A stretch of DNA of 64,000 nt from VRUE01 sp963805475. Lineage in GTDB: Bacteria; Actinomycetota; Thermoleophilia; Solirubrobacterales; 70-9. Below the pieces are notes generated by a model. That model ran no database searches, had not been told where the DNA came from, and was given only the letters and a program-made list of their open reading frames with translations. Each line of letters begins with the position of its first letter. The stretch's first letter is position 1. The DNA lies in assembly GCA_963805475.1 (NCBI GenBank), contig CAWDUO010000010.1:186001-250000 (forward strand), read 5' to 3'. Positions 56,847 to 64,000 of the stretch are shown here, in pieces. The position numbers and the translations under genes are program-made.

Positions 56847-57841
56847 GTGACCACCACCAGCACCGCGGTGACGAGGACGTTGAGCGTCGCCAGCGGCAGC
56901 AGCACCTTCCAGCCGAGGGTCATCAGCTGGTCGTAGCGCAGCCGCGGCAGCGTCGCCCGCACCCAGATGAAGACGAAGACGAGGGCGAAGATCTTCAGCA
57001 GCATCCAGATCGGGTCGAGAAAGCTCGGCCCCGGCCCCATCCAGCCGCCGAGGAACATCGCCGCGGCGACCCCGCAGACGACGATGATCTCGATGTATTC
57101 GACCATCAGGAAGCTGCCGAAGCGCATGCCGCCGTACTCGGTCATGAAGCCCTGGACCAGTTCGGCGTCGGCCTCGGGCATGTCGAACGGGGTGCGGTTG
57201 GTCTCGGCGAAGCCGGCCAGCATGAAGACGACGAAGCCGACCAGCTGGGGGACGACGAACCAGAGCGAGCCCTGGGCGTGGACGATCGAGACCAGCGAGA
57301 GCGAGCCGCCCATGATGATCGCGCCGAGCAGCGCCAGGCCCATCGAGACCTCGTAGGAGATCAGCTGGGCGGCGCCGCGCATCGCCCCCAGCAGGCTGTA
57401 CTTCGAGCCCGAGGACCAGCCGCCGAGCAGCAGGCCGTAGAAGCTGATCGAGCCGACGGCGAAGAAGTAGAGGATGCCGATCGGCACGTCGATCCCGTAG
57501 AGGCCGACGCCGTCCTGCACGTCGCCCCAGGGGATGATCGCCAGCGCCATCACGCCCGAGAGCACCGGCAGCAGCGGCCCCAGCACGTACAGCAGCGGCG
57601 TCGCCCCGGCCGGCCGGAAGCCCTGCTTGCTGATCAGTTTGAACAGGTCGGCGAGCGGCTGGAGCAGCCCGAACGGCCCCACCCGGTTGGGCCCGTAGCG
57701 GTGCTGGAAGCGGCCGATCAGCTTGCGCTCGACCACCGTCATGATCGGCACGATGCCGAAGATCACGGCGAAGATCACGATCGACTTGACGACCATGATC
57801 CAGGTCGCTTCGACGAACTGGGTGTCGGCCAGGGGAATCAC
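56843..57841 (-). CDS. nuoH: NADH-quinone oxidoreductase subunit H
   Basis: 332 residues, eight helices. Quinone-site subunit: VVERKLIGRFQHRYGPNRVGPFGLLQPLADLFKL, EVSMGLALLGAII, GFAETNRTPFDMPEADAELVQGF (acidic funnel), and WVRATLPRLRYDQLM. GTG start overlaps the nuoG stop (GTGA). Forms the link between the peripheral and membrane arms. Confidence 0.95.
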   Translation of the reverse strand: MIPLADTQFVEATWIMVVKSIVIFAVIFGIVPIMTVVERKLIGRFQHRYGPNRVGPFGLLQPLADLFKLISKQGFRPAGATPLLYVLGPLLPVLSGVMALAIIPWGDVQDGVGLYGIDVPIGILYFFAVGSISFYGLLLGGWSSGSKYSLLGAMRGAAQLISYEVSMGLALLGAIIMGGSLSLVSIVHAQGSLWFVVPQLVGFVVFMLAGFAETNRTPFDMPEADAELVQGFMTEYGGMRFGSFLMVEYIEIIVVCGVAAAMFLGGWMGPGPSFLDPIWMLLKIFALVFVFIWVRATLPRLRYDQLMTLGWKVLLPLATLNVLVTAVLVVVT

Positions 57842-60249
57842 CCAAGCTCCTTGCTGATCTCCACCTCGACCGGCCCACCGTTGAGCAGCTGGTTCGCGTT
57901 GCCCTCGGCGGTCCCCTCGACCAGGAAGCAGACCCCGTCAGCGATCCGCTCCCGGATAGCGACTCTGGCTTGCAGGCTGCTCCCGTTCTGAGCTACCTGC
58001 ACGATTTCGCCACTCGCAAGCTCCAGTCGCTCGGCGTCGGCGGGAGAAAGTTCGATGCGCTGTTGGGGCTGGAGGAACTTCAGCGGCGGGTTGAGCTCCG
58101 TGATCGGGCCGGCCCAAAGATCCCTGTATGTCCCGAGGGCGAGCGAGGCCGCCGGCACCGGCCCCCCGGACGCGACTCCGCGAGCTGCGTCGGCAGTCTC
58201 CGTGTGATCGAGCGGCGCTCCGCGCTGAGTGTCCGGGGGACCGGCACCGACGTCCTCTTGCGGCTTCGGAAGCGCGGAAGCGCCCGGGGTTCCCTGCCAG
58301 CGCACTCCCCTACCTGCGATCTGGGAGTCGTCGATGCCGGCGTAGAAGGGGACAGCTTGTGTGAGGGCGGCGAAGGCTGAGGATTGGGAGTCGATGCCCG
58401 TGTCGTGGCCGAGGGCTTGCGAGAGCTCGGCGAGGATGCCCCAGTTGGGACGGATGTCGCCGGGGCGGCCGGCGCTGGAGCGGACGCGCTGGAGGCGGCC
58501 GTCGGGGTGGGTGACCGTGCCGTCTTTCTCGGCGTGTGTCTCGAGCGGGAAGACGACGTCGGCCTTGGCCGTGGTGGCGGTCTCGAAGGTGGAGAAGCAG
58601 ACGACGTTCTTGGCGGAGGTGAGGGCGGCGTCCCAGGCGGCGGTGTCGGGGAAGTCGCGCAGCGGGTCGACGCCGAAGAGGAGGATCGTGTCCAGCTCAC
58701 CTGACTCCAGGGCGGCGCGGATCTGCTCCGTGGTCTTCCCGTCGGAAGTTTGCGTCAGGCCCGGTCCCGCGTCGGGGAGGCAACCGGCCTCGCGCAGGCC
58801 GCGGGCGTTGGTCACGTCGGGGATTTCCAGCAAGCGAGCGCCAAGAAATCTGACGACGTCCAATAGGGCAACGGTCGCCTCTTCGCCCTCGCGACCAATC
58901 CGCTCGCCCCAGATCACGACCACGCGCTCGGCGTCCCGCAGCACGTCGTTGCCGGCAAGCTCGCGCAGGGCGGCGGTCGGGCGGCCGGGCGCGTAGCGAA
59001 CGACGGCCGCGGCGCCGCCGTCGAGGGTCGTCGGGCGGTCGGTGGCGACGATCAGCTTGGCGCCGCCCCGGCGCATCGCCTTGCGGATCCGCAGGTCGAG
59101 GATCGGCGAGCTGTGCAGGGGATCGGAGCCGACGAGCAGGATCGCGTCGGCAGCGTCGATGTCGCGCACCTTCGCCGCCAGCTCGGGCTGGGCGAGGTGC
59201 AGCAGCGCGTCGCGGGCCGGGCCGCGGGAGACCCGCGACTCGACGTGCGGCGAGCCGAGCGCCTCGCGCATCAGGCGCTGCACCAGATACCCCTCCTCGT
59301 TGGAGGCGTCGCCGACGATCGCCGCGGTCCGCTCGCCGCCGGCCTTCAGCAGCTTGGCCGCCTGCGCGATCGCCTCGTCCCACTCGACCGGCCCGCCGCG
59401 CCCGCGCGGCCCCTTCACCCGCTCGGGGGCGTCGAACATCTCGAACCCGTAGCGGCCGCGGTCGCAGAGCCAGCCGTCGTCGACGTCGGGGTTGTCGCGG
59501 GCGATCGCCCGCTTCACCCGCTCGTCGCGGACGGTGAAGCTGACGTTGCACTGGCTCGGGCAGAGCGTGCAGACCGAGCCGGCCTGCTCGATGTCCCAGG
59601 GCCGGGCGCGGAAGCGGTAGGTGTAGCTGGTCAGCGCGCCGACCGGGCAGAGGTCGGTGATGTTGCCGTGGAACGGGTCGACGTAGGGGCGGTCGTCGAA
59701 GGTGCCGACGAATGTGCGGTCGCCGCGCTCCAGCAGCTGCAGCTGCGAGTCCTCGGTGACCTCCTGGCTGAAGCGCACGCAGCGGTAGCAGAGGATGCAG
59801 CGCTCGCGGTCGATCGCGACCAGCGGCGAGAGCTCGACCGGCTTCTCGAAGTGGCGCTTTTCGTCGATCACGCGGCTCTTGCCCGGCCCCCAGCCCTGCG
59901 TGATGTCCTGCAGCGGGCACTCGCCGCCTTTGTCGCAGACGGGGCAGTCGAGCGGGTGGTTGACGAGCAGGAACTCGACCACGGCGCTCTGCGCGTGCTT
60001 GACCTGGTCGGTGCGCGTGTGGACGACCATCCCGTCGCGCACCGGGGTCGAGCAGGAGGTCTGGAGTTTCGGGATCCCCTCGATCTCGACCAGGCACATG
60101 CGGCAGGCGCCGACCGGGTCGCCGAGCTTCGGCTCGTAGCAGAAGACCGGGATCTCGACGTCGCCCCGCTTGGCCGCGTCGTGCAGCATCTCGCCCTCGG
60201 TCGCCTTCACCTCGCGGCCGTCAACGATCAGGGTGACCTCGCGACTCAC
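57838..60249 (-). CDS. nuoG: NADH-quinone oxidoreductase subunit G
   Basis: 803 residues, GTG start overlapping the nuoF stop. N-terminal 2Fe-2S ferredoxin domain (CYEPKLGDPVGACRMC), the HPLDCPVCDKGGECPLQD and CILCYRCVRF 4Fe-4S ligands, a further CTLCPSQC cluster site (N7-type), then a molybdopterin-oxidoreductase-like domain without known catalysis. Near residues ~660-710 (WQGTPGASALPKPQEDVGAGPPDTQRG to PVPAASLALGTYRDL) is a low-complexity linker with a long palindrome. The final ~100 residues form the usual beta-barrel end domain. Confidence 0.93.
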   Translation of the reverse strand: MSREVTLIVDGREVKATEGEMLHDAAKRGDVEIPVFCYEPKLGDPVGACRMCLVEIEGIPKLQTSCSTPVRDGMVVHTRTDQVKHAQSAVVEFLLVNHPLDCPVCDKGGECPLQDITQGWGPGKSRVIDEKRHFEKPVELSPLVAIDRERCILCYRCVRFSQEVTEDSQLQLLERGDRTFVGTFDDRPYVDPFHGNITDLCPVGALTSYTYRFRARPWDIEQAGSVCTLCPSQCNVSFTVRDERVKRAIARDNPDVDDGWLCDRGRYGFEMFDAPERVKGPRGRGGPVEWDEAIAQAAKLLKAGGERTAAIVGDASNEEGYLVQRLMREALGSPHVESRVSRGPARDALLHLAQPELAAKVRDIDAADAILLVGSDPLHSSPILDLRIRKAMRRGGAKLIVATDRPTTLDGGAAAVVRYAPGRPTAALRELAGNDVLRDAERVVVIWGERIGREGEEATVALLDVVRFLGARLLEIPDVTNARGLREAGCLPDAGPGLTQTSDGKTTEQIRAALESGELDTILLFGVDPLRDFPDTAAWDAALTSAKNVVCFSTFETATTAKADVVFPLETHAEKDGTVTHPDGRLQRVRSSAGRPGDIRPNWGILAELSQALGHDTGIDSQSSAFAALTQAVPFYAGIDDSQIAGRGVRWQGTPGASALPKPQEDVGAGPPDTQRGAPLDHTETADAARGVASGGPVPAASLALGTYRDLWAGPITELNPPLKFLQPQQRIELSPADAERLELASGEIVQVAQNGSSLQARVAIRERIADGVCFLVEGTAEGNANQLLNGGPVEVEISKELG
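58151..58251 (-). repeat. In-frame palindromic insert in nuoG
   Basis: Arms at 58151-58171 and 58231-58251 are complementary over 21 positions; the four differences are all G-U pairs if the minus-strand (sense) RNA folds. The segment falls in the low-complexity linker before the C-terminal domain. Confidence 0.6.
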
Positions 60250-61514
60250 GCGGCCACCGCCCGCGCCGAGTCGATGGCCGCCTCGAACTCCGGCCGGAAC
60301 TTTTGGACCATCGCGCCGACCGGCATCGCCATCGAGTCGCCGAGCACGCAGAGGCAGTGGCCGATGATGTTCTCCTGGACCGAGGCGACGATGTCGAGGT
60401 CCATCGGCGTCGCCTCGCCGCGCACGACCCTTTCCAGCATCTTCACCGTCCAGTTGGTGCCCTCCCTGCACGGGGTGCACTTGCCGCACGACTCGTGGTG
60501 GTAGAAGCGCGCCGTGCGCAGCGCCATCAGCGGGATCGAGACCGTGTCGTCGGCGACGATGATCGAGCCCGAGCCCAGCATCGAGCCCGCTTCGGCCATC
60601 GCCTCGAAGGAGTAGGGGAGGTCCATGCCCTCCTCGGCGGTGAGGACCGGGGAGGAGGAGCCGCCCGGGTAGAAGGCCTTGATCTCGCGCCCCGGCAGCG
60701 GGCCGCCGGCGAGGTCGCAGATCAGCTCCCGGGTCGGGACGCCGAGCTCGACCTCGTAGTTGCCCGGCCGGCGCACGCCGCCGGAGATCGAGACGACCTT
60801 GGTGCCGGGCGACTGCTCGGTGCCGTAGCCGCGGAACCACTCGGCCCCGTGGGCGACGATCCGCGGCACGTTGGAGAGCGTCTCGACGTTGTTGATCAGC
60901 GTCGGCCCGCCGTAGAGGCCCTGCACGGCGGGGAAGGGCGGCTTCAGCCGCGGGTTGCCGCGCTTGCCCTCGAGCGCGTCGAGCAGCGCCGTCTCCTCGC
61001 CGCAGATGTAGGCGCCGGCGCCGCGGTGGACGATCAGCTCGAGGTCGCGGCGGCTGCCGCAGATGTCCTCGCCCAGGTAGCCCGCCTCGTAGGCTTCGGC
61101 GACCGCGGCGTCGAGCACGTCGGCCTGCTCGTCGTACTCGCCGCGGATGAAGATGAAGGCGTGGCCGGCGTCGGCGGCGATCGCCGCGATCGCGATCCCC
61201 TCGATCAGCTGGTGCGGGTTGCGCTGCATCAGCTCGCGGTCCTTGAAGGCGCCGGGCTCGGACTCGTCGGCGTTGCAGCAGAGGTACTTCGCCATCTCGC
61301 CGCGCGGCAGGAAGGAGGCCTTTTTGCCCATCGAGAAGCCGGCGCCGCCGCGCCCGCGCAGGCCGGAGTCTTCGAGCGTCTTGAGGATCTCCTCGGCCTC
61401 CATCTCGCGGTAGGCCTTCTCCAGGGTCTCGTAGCCGCCGTAGGACCTGTAGCCCGCCAGCGTGCGCAGCTTCGGGTCCTCGGCGTGCTCCAGCAGGAGG
61501 CGCGTCTCAGGCAT
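60246..61514 (-). CDS. nuoF: NADH-quinone oxidoreductase subunit F
   Basis: 422 residues from ATG 61514 (GTG 61523 is an alternative adding three residues). NADH- and FMN-binding subunit: GLRGRGGAGFSMGKKASF (FMN), CNADESEPGAFKDRELM (NADH), GAGAYICGEETALLDALEGKRG, and the N3 4Fe-4S site ESCGKCTPCREGTNW with a fourth Cys in GHCLCVLGD. Overlaps the nuoE stop by 8 bases and nuoG by 4. Confidence 0.95.
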   Translation of the reverse strand: MPETRLLLEHAEDPKLRTLAGYRSYGGYETLEKAYREMEAEEILKTLEDSGLRGRGGAGFSMGKKASFLPRGEMAKYLCCNADESEPGAFKDRELMQRNPHQLIEGIAIAAIAADAGHAFIFIRGEYDEQADVLDAAVAEAYEAGYLGEDICGSRRDLELIVHRGAGAYICGEETALLDALEGKRGNPRLKPPFPAVQGLYGGPTLINNVETLSNVPRIVAHGAEWFRGYGTEQSPGTKVVSISGGVRRPGNYEVELGVPTRELICDLAGGPLPGREIKAFYPGGSSSPVLTAEEGMDLPYSFEAMAEAGSMLGSGSIIVADDTVSIPLMALRTARFYHHESCGKCTPCREGTNWTVKMLERVVRGEATPMDLDIVASVQENIIGHCLCVLGDSMAMPVGAMVQKFRPEFEAAIDSARAVAA

Positions 61515-62106
61515 CGCGATCACCCGCCAGCGGCCGCCTCGCCAGGGCCTTCTCGGGCAATACCTCTTCGCCCTTCAGCAACTGATCGATCGCGGTCTTC
61601 GCTTCGTCTGATTGGAGAGGGCCGAAGTAACGCTCGTCGATCGACGCCATCGGCGCGATGTCGCAGGCCCCGAGGCACTCGAACCCGGTGACGAAGACGT
61701 TGTCCTCATGTCCCTCGGCGGCGGCCCGGAAAGCATCGAGCAGCTCGTCACCCCCGCGCATCCAACAGCTGATGTTCGTACACACAGCAACTTTGTGACT
61801 CCCAACCGGCTCCGTATGCAGCAGGTCGTAGAAGGAAGCCACCGACTCCAGATAGGCCGGCGTCACCCGCATCACAGCGGCAGCTTGTTGAATGCCTTCC
61901 GGCGTGCACCACCCATACAACTTCTGCACAGCCCACAGCGCCGGAATCGAAACGGAGTGCCGATCCGGGTACTTCCCCATCAAGGTCTCTATCTGCTCCC
62001 GCAGCTCAGCTGGGCAATCGACTTCATGCAGCTCCGGAACCCCCTCCGAGGCCCGACCCGGAACCCGACCCTCGGACACCGCGCGATCGACGGGAAAGTC
62101 GCTCAC
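61507..62106 (-). CDS. nuoE: NADH-quinone oxidoreductase subunit E
   Basis: 199 residues, GTG start overlapping the nuoD stop. Thioredoxin-like 2Fe-2S (N1a) subunit with ligands in CTNISCWMRGG and FECLGACDIAPM, and the N-terminal helical KYPDRHSVSIPALWAVQKLYGW. The first ~30 residues (SEGRVPGRASEGVPE) are a repetitive extension encoded by a partly palindromic stretch near 62040-62085, absent from typical NuoE. Confidence 0.93.
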   Translation of the reverse strand: MSDFPVDRAVSEGRVPGRASEGVPELHEVDCPAELREQIETLMGKYPDRHSVSIPALWAVQKLYGWCTPEGIQQAAAVMRVTPAYLESVASFYDLLHTEPVGSHKVAVCTNISCWMRGGDELLDAFRAAAEGHEDNVFVTGFECLGACDIAPMASIDERYFGPLQSDEAKTAIDQLLKGEEVLPEKALARRPLAGDRDA

Positions 62107-63257
62107 CGATCCACCCCGCCCAGGATCGGATCGAGCATCCCCAGGCTGCAGATCATGTCGGCGATGTAGCCGCCGGTCGACATGTCCCTGAAGGCCTGGA
62201 GGTTGACGAACGAGGCGTCGCGGAAGTGCACCCGCGCCGGCTTCGAGGAGCCGTCGGCGAGGACGAAGCAGCCGAGCTCGCCGCGCGGTCCCTCGATCGA
62301 GTAGTAGACCTCGCCGGCCTCGACCCGGTAGCCCTCGGTGACCAGCTTGAAGTGGTGGATCAGCGACTCCATCGAGGTCGAGAGCTCCGAGCGCGGCGGC
62401 AGCACGTACTTGCGGTCGTCGGCGATGAACGGGCCTTCGGGCAGCCCGTCGAGCGCCTGCTCGACGATCCGCGTCGACTCGACCATCTCCGCCACCCGCA
62501 CGCGGTAGCGGTCGTAGTTGTCGCCGACCGTGCCGACCGGGACCTTGAAGTCCAGCTCCGGGTAGGCGAGGTAGTCGAAGGCCTTGCGCAGGTCCCAGGG
62601 CTCGCCGGCGGCGCGCAGCAGCGGCCCGGTCACGCCCAGCTCCAGCAGCCGCTCGCGCGGGACCACGCCGGTGTCCTTGGTGCGCGAGAGGAAGACCTCG
62701 TTGCGGTCGAGCAGGGCCTGGTACTGGCCGACCCGGATCGGCATGTCGTGGACGAACTCGCGCAGCTTGCGCTCGAAGCCGAGCGGGATGTCCTCGATCA
62801 CGCCGCCGACCTGGAAGTAGCGCGTGTGCATGCGCTGCCCGGTCGCCATCTCGAACAGGTCGAGGATCCGGTCGCGCTCGCGAAAGCAGTACCAGAGCAT
62901 CGAGACCGCGCCGAGGTCGAGCGCCGTCGTCCCCAGCCAGACCAGGTGGGAGTGGATGCGGCAGAGCTCGAGGAAGATCGTCCGCAGGTACTTCGCCCGC
63001 GGCGGGATCTCCAGGTCGACGAGCCGCTCGACCGCGCCGCAGTAGGCCTCCATCTGGAAGAAGTAGGAGACGTAGTCCATCCGCTCGACGAAGGGGATGA
63101 CCTTCCAGTAGCTCTTGTCCTCGCAGGACTTTTCGATCCCGGTGTGGACGTATCCGATCACCGGCTTCAGGTCCCGCACCACCTCCCCGTCGAGGTCCAC
63201 AACCAGCCGCAGCACCCCGTGCGTAGCCGGGTGGTGCGGCCCGAGATTTATGGTCAT
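62103..63257 (-). CDS. nuoD: NADH-quinone oxidoreductase subunit D
   Basis: 384 residues. 49-kDa-type subunit lining the quinone site: INLGPHHPATHGVLRLVVDLDGE at the N-terminus (quinone-binding His), GYVHTGIEKSCEDKSYWKVIP, and the C-terminal VHFRDASFVNLQAFRDMSTGGYIADMICSLGMLDPILGGVDR. The ATG at 63257 lies 88 bases after nuoC, a gap occupied by a hairpin repeat. Confidence 0.95.
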   Translation of the reverse strand: MTINLGPHHPATHGVLRLVVDLDGEVVRDLKPVIGYVHTGIEKSCEDKSYWKVIPFVERMDYVSYFFQMEAYCGAVERLVDLEIPPRAKYLRTIFLELCRIHSHLVWLGTTALDLGAVSMLWYCFRERDRILDLFEMATGQRMHTRYFQVGGVIEDIPLGFERKLREFVHDMPIRVGQYQALLDRNEVFLSRTKDTGVVPRERLLELGVTGPLLRAAGEPWDLRKAFDYLAYPELDFKVPVGTVGDNYDRYRVRVAEMVESTRIVEQALDGLPEGPFIADDRKYVLPPRSELSTSMESLIHHFKLVTEGYRVEAGEVYYSIEGPRGELGCFVLADGSSKPARVHFRDASFVNLQAFRDMSTGGYIADMICSLGMLDPILGGVDR

Positions 63258-63276
63258 AACCTCGGTCTATCCACCG

Positions 63277-63323
63277 TTCCGCTGTTCCTTATGTCCGCAT
63301 AGGGCACAAAAGGAACAGCGGAA
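63277..63323. repeat. GCTGTTCC hairpin, copy 3 (between nuoC and nuoD)
   Basis: Arms TTCCGCTGTTCCTT and AAGGAACAGCGGAA are exact reverse complements; the spacer pairs further (GTCC with GGGC) around GCATA. Same 47-base span as copy 2. It splits an otherwise overlapping operon. Confidence 0.85.
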
Positions 63324-63344
63324 GGGGGGTTGGGGGGAGGGGTC

Positions 63345-63902
63345 TCAGCCATACGCGCGCTCGTTGTAGGTGAAGGTGACTGGCTCGCCGCCGATCGGGA
63401 AGTCGCGGCGCTGCGGCCACCCCACGTAATCATCCGGCAGCAAGATCCTCGTCAGATCGGGATGCCCTCTGAACACGATCCCGAAGAAGTCGAAAGCCTC
63501 GCGCTCCTGGAACTCGGCTGTGGGGAAGAGCTCGACGCAAGAGTCGATTTCGGGAAGTGCTTGCTCTTCCTCCGACAGGACCCGCGGTTGTGAGGCCTGT
63601 CCCTTGCCCGGATCCCCCAACATCGCTTTGACGCGAACCCGCTCCACCCGGTCGCGGTTCAGCAGCTCGTAGTGGACGCCGAAGCGCGGCTCGGCGGGCA
63701 GGTAGTCGGCGACGTGCAGGCTGGAGAGGAAGCGGTAGCCCTGGCCCGGCGCGTCGCGCAGCCAGGCGAGCACGGCAAGGATCTGGGCCGGGTCGACGAC
63801 GAGCGCCGGCTGGCCGCGGTCGAAGCTCGTGTCGAGCACGGCGCCCGGGTGGTCCTGCTCGATCTCCCCCCGGATCAGCTCGAGGCCGGGGGCGTCAGGC
63901 AC
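63345..63902 (-). CDS. nuoC: NADH-quinone oxidoreductase subunit C
   Basis: 185 residues, GTG start that overlaps the nuoB end by 8 bases. 30-kDa subunit: YRFLSSLHVADYLP, FGVHYELLNRDRVERVRVKA, and the signature FQEREAFDFFGIVFRGHPDLTRILLPDDYVGWPQRRDFP. Between VKAMLGDP and EIDSCVELFP about 20 extra residues (GKGQASQPRVLSEEEQALP) are found where relatives have a short loop; the coding DNA holds the palindromic block shared with kgd. Confidence 0.93.
   Translation of the reverse strand: MPDAPGLELIRGEIEQDHPGAVLDTSFDRGQPALVVDPAQILAVLAWLRDAPGQGYRFLSSLHVADYLPAEPRFGVHYELLNRDRVERVRVKAMLGDPGKGQASQPRVLSEEEQALPEIDSCVELFPTAEFQEREAFDFFGIVFRGHPDLTRILLPDDYVGWPQRRDFPIGGEPVTFTYNERAYG
63569..63604 (-). repeat. 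Palindromic element shared with kgd (nuoC copy)
   Basis: CCTCCGACAGGACCCGCGG (63569-63587), eight variable bases, then CCTGTCCCT (63596-63604). Identical flanking blocks occur in kgd with nine variable bases, so the two halves are translated in different relative frames. Confidence 0.75.
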
Positions 63903-64000
63903 GGATCAGCCCCCGTGCCTCCTCGTAGGCCCGAGCCGCCTCCGGGCTCGGCTCGCTGCGCGGGCCGCCGCGCGCCCACTCCTCGGTGCCGCTCGCGCCG
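63895..64000 (-). CDS. nuoB: Probable NADH-quinone oxidoreductase subunit B, C-terminal end (partial)
   Basis: The last 34 codons of a gene entering from the right edge (GASGTEEWARGGPRSEPSPE, then AARAYEEARGLIRA, stop at 63895-63897). The stretch is a hydrophilic tail without diagnostic residues. The assignment rests on position: nuoB precedes nuoC in almost all nuo operons, and the overlap with the nuoC GTG is operon-like. It could also be the end of a different gene. Confidence 0.5.
   Translation of the reverse strand, partial: GASGTEEWARGGPRSEPSPEAARAYEEARGLIRA

Overview
The window is a very GC-rich, gene-dense bacterial chromosome segment. Several traits suggest an actinobacterium of the Thermoleophilia/Solirubrobacterales type: many GTG/TTG starts, 1- or 4-base stop/start overlaps, an actinobacterial-style fused 2-oxoglutarate dehydrogenase, a DPPR-synthase-like UbiA, a c-di-AMP riboswitch in front of an NlpC/P60 protein, a sigma factor fused to a zinc-finger anti-sigma domain, and a collagen-like exported protein. 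This placement is inferred from gene content; no rRNA gene is present. No tRNA, rRNA, CRISPR array, integrase or transposase was seen.

Layout. 1-8.7 kb: end of an inositol monophosphatase gene, a sigma/anti-sigma fusion with a secreted partner, a UDP-glucuronate-decarboxylase-like SDR, methylmalonyl-CoA mutase plus propionyl-CoA carboxylase beta (propionyl-CoA to succinyl-CoA), and a riboswitch-controlled NlpC/P60 protein. 8.8-17.1 kb: a decayed SDR gene, aconitase with a frameshifted end, and a giant lipoyl-E2-E1 2-oxoglutarate dehydrogenase. 17.2-27 kb: a two-domain fatty acyl-CoA reductase, an FAD oxidase, a two-component system, UbiA, citrate synthase and a PfkB kinase. 27-34.4 kb: acyltransferase/SGNH, quinone reductase, frameshifted DEAD-box helicase, a second two-component pair and an APH-like kinase. 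34.5-43 kb is accessory: the collagen-like protein, an HTH-nucleotidyltransferase pair sandwiched between two copies of an acyl-CoA dehydrogenase 3' end, a reductase, a sulfotransferase, small unknowns, a broken zinc-ribbon gene and a low-GC AlbA_2 regulator. 43-50 kb: CBS protein, ABC exporter, ThyX, SGNH hydrolase, a toxin-antitoxin pair with a broken toxin, and a VOC protein. 50.4-64 kb: respiratory complex I (nuoB end to nuoN) on the minus strand.

Together the genes give much of the oxidative TCA cycle (citrate synthase, aconitase, 2-oxoglutarate dehydrogenase), propionate and fatty-acid entry into it, and the NADH dehydrogenase that consumes its NADH.

The most unusual content is several families of palindromic DNA. 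(1) A nested-hairpin element of about 110-180 bases occurs in three intergenic gaps with covarying stems. (2) A 43-47 base hairpin with GCTGTTCC/GGAACAGC arms occurs three times, once inside a reading frame and once inside the nuo operon. (3) In-frame palindromic inserts occur in kgd, nuoC, nuoG and the FAD oxidase gene; the kgd and nuoC inserts share a 19-base block read in different frames. Several genes also carry frameshifts (SDR, acnA, DEAD helicase, zinc-ribbon gene, toxin, nuoN), which may be real decay or consensus errors.
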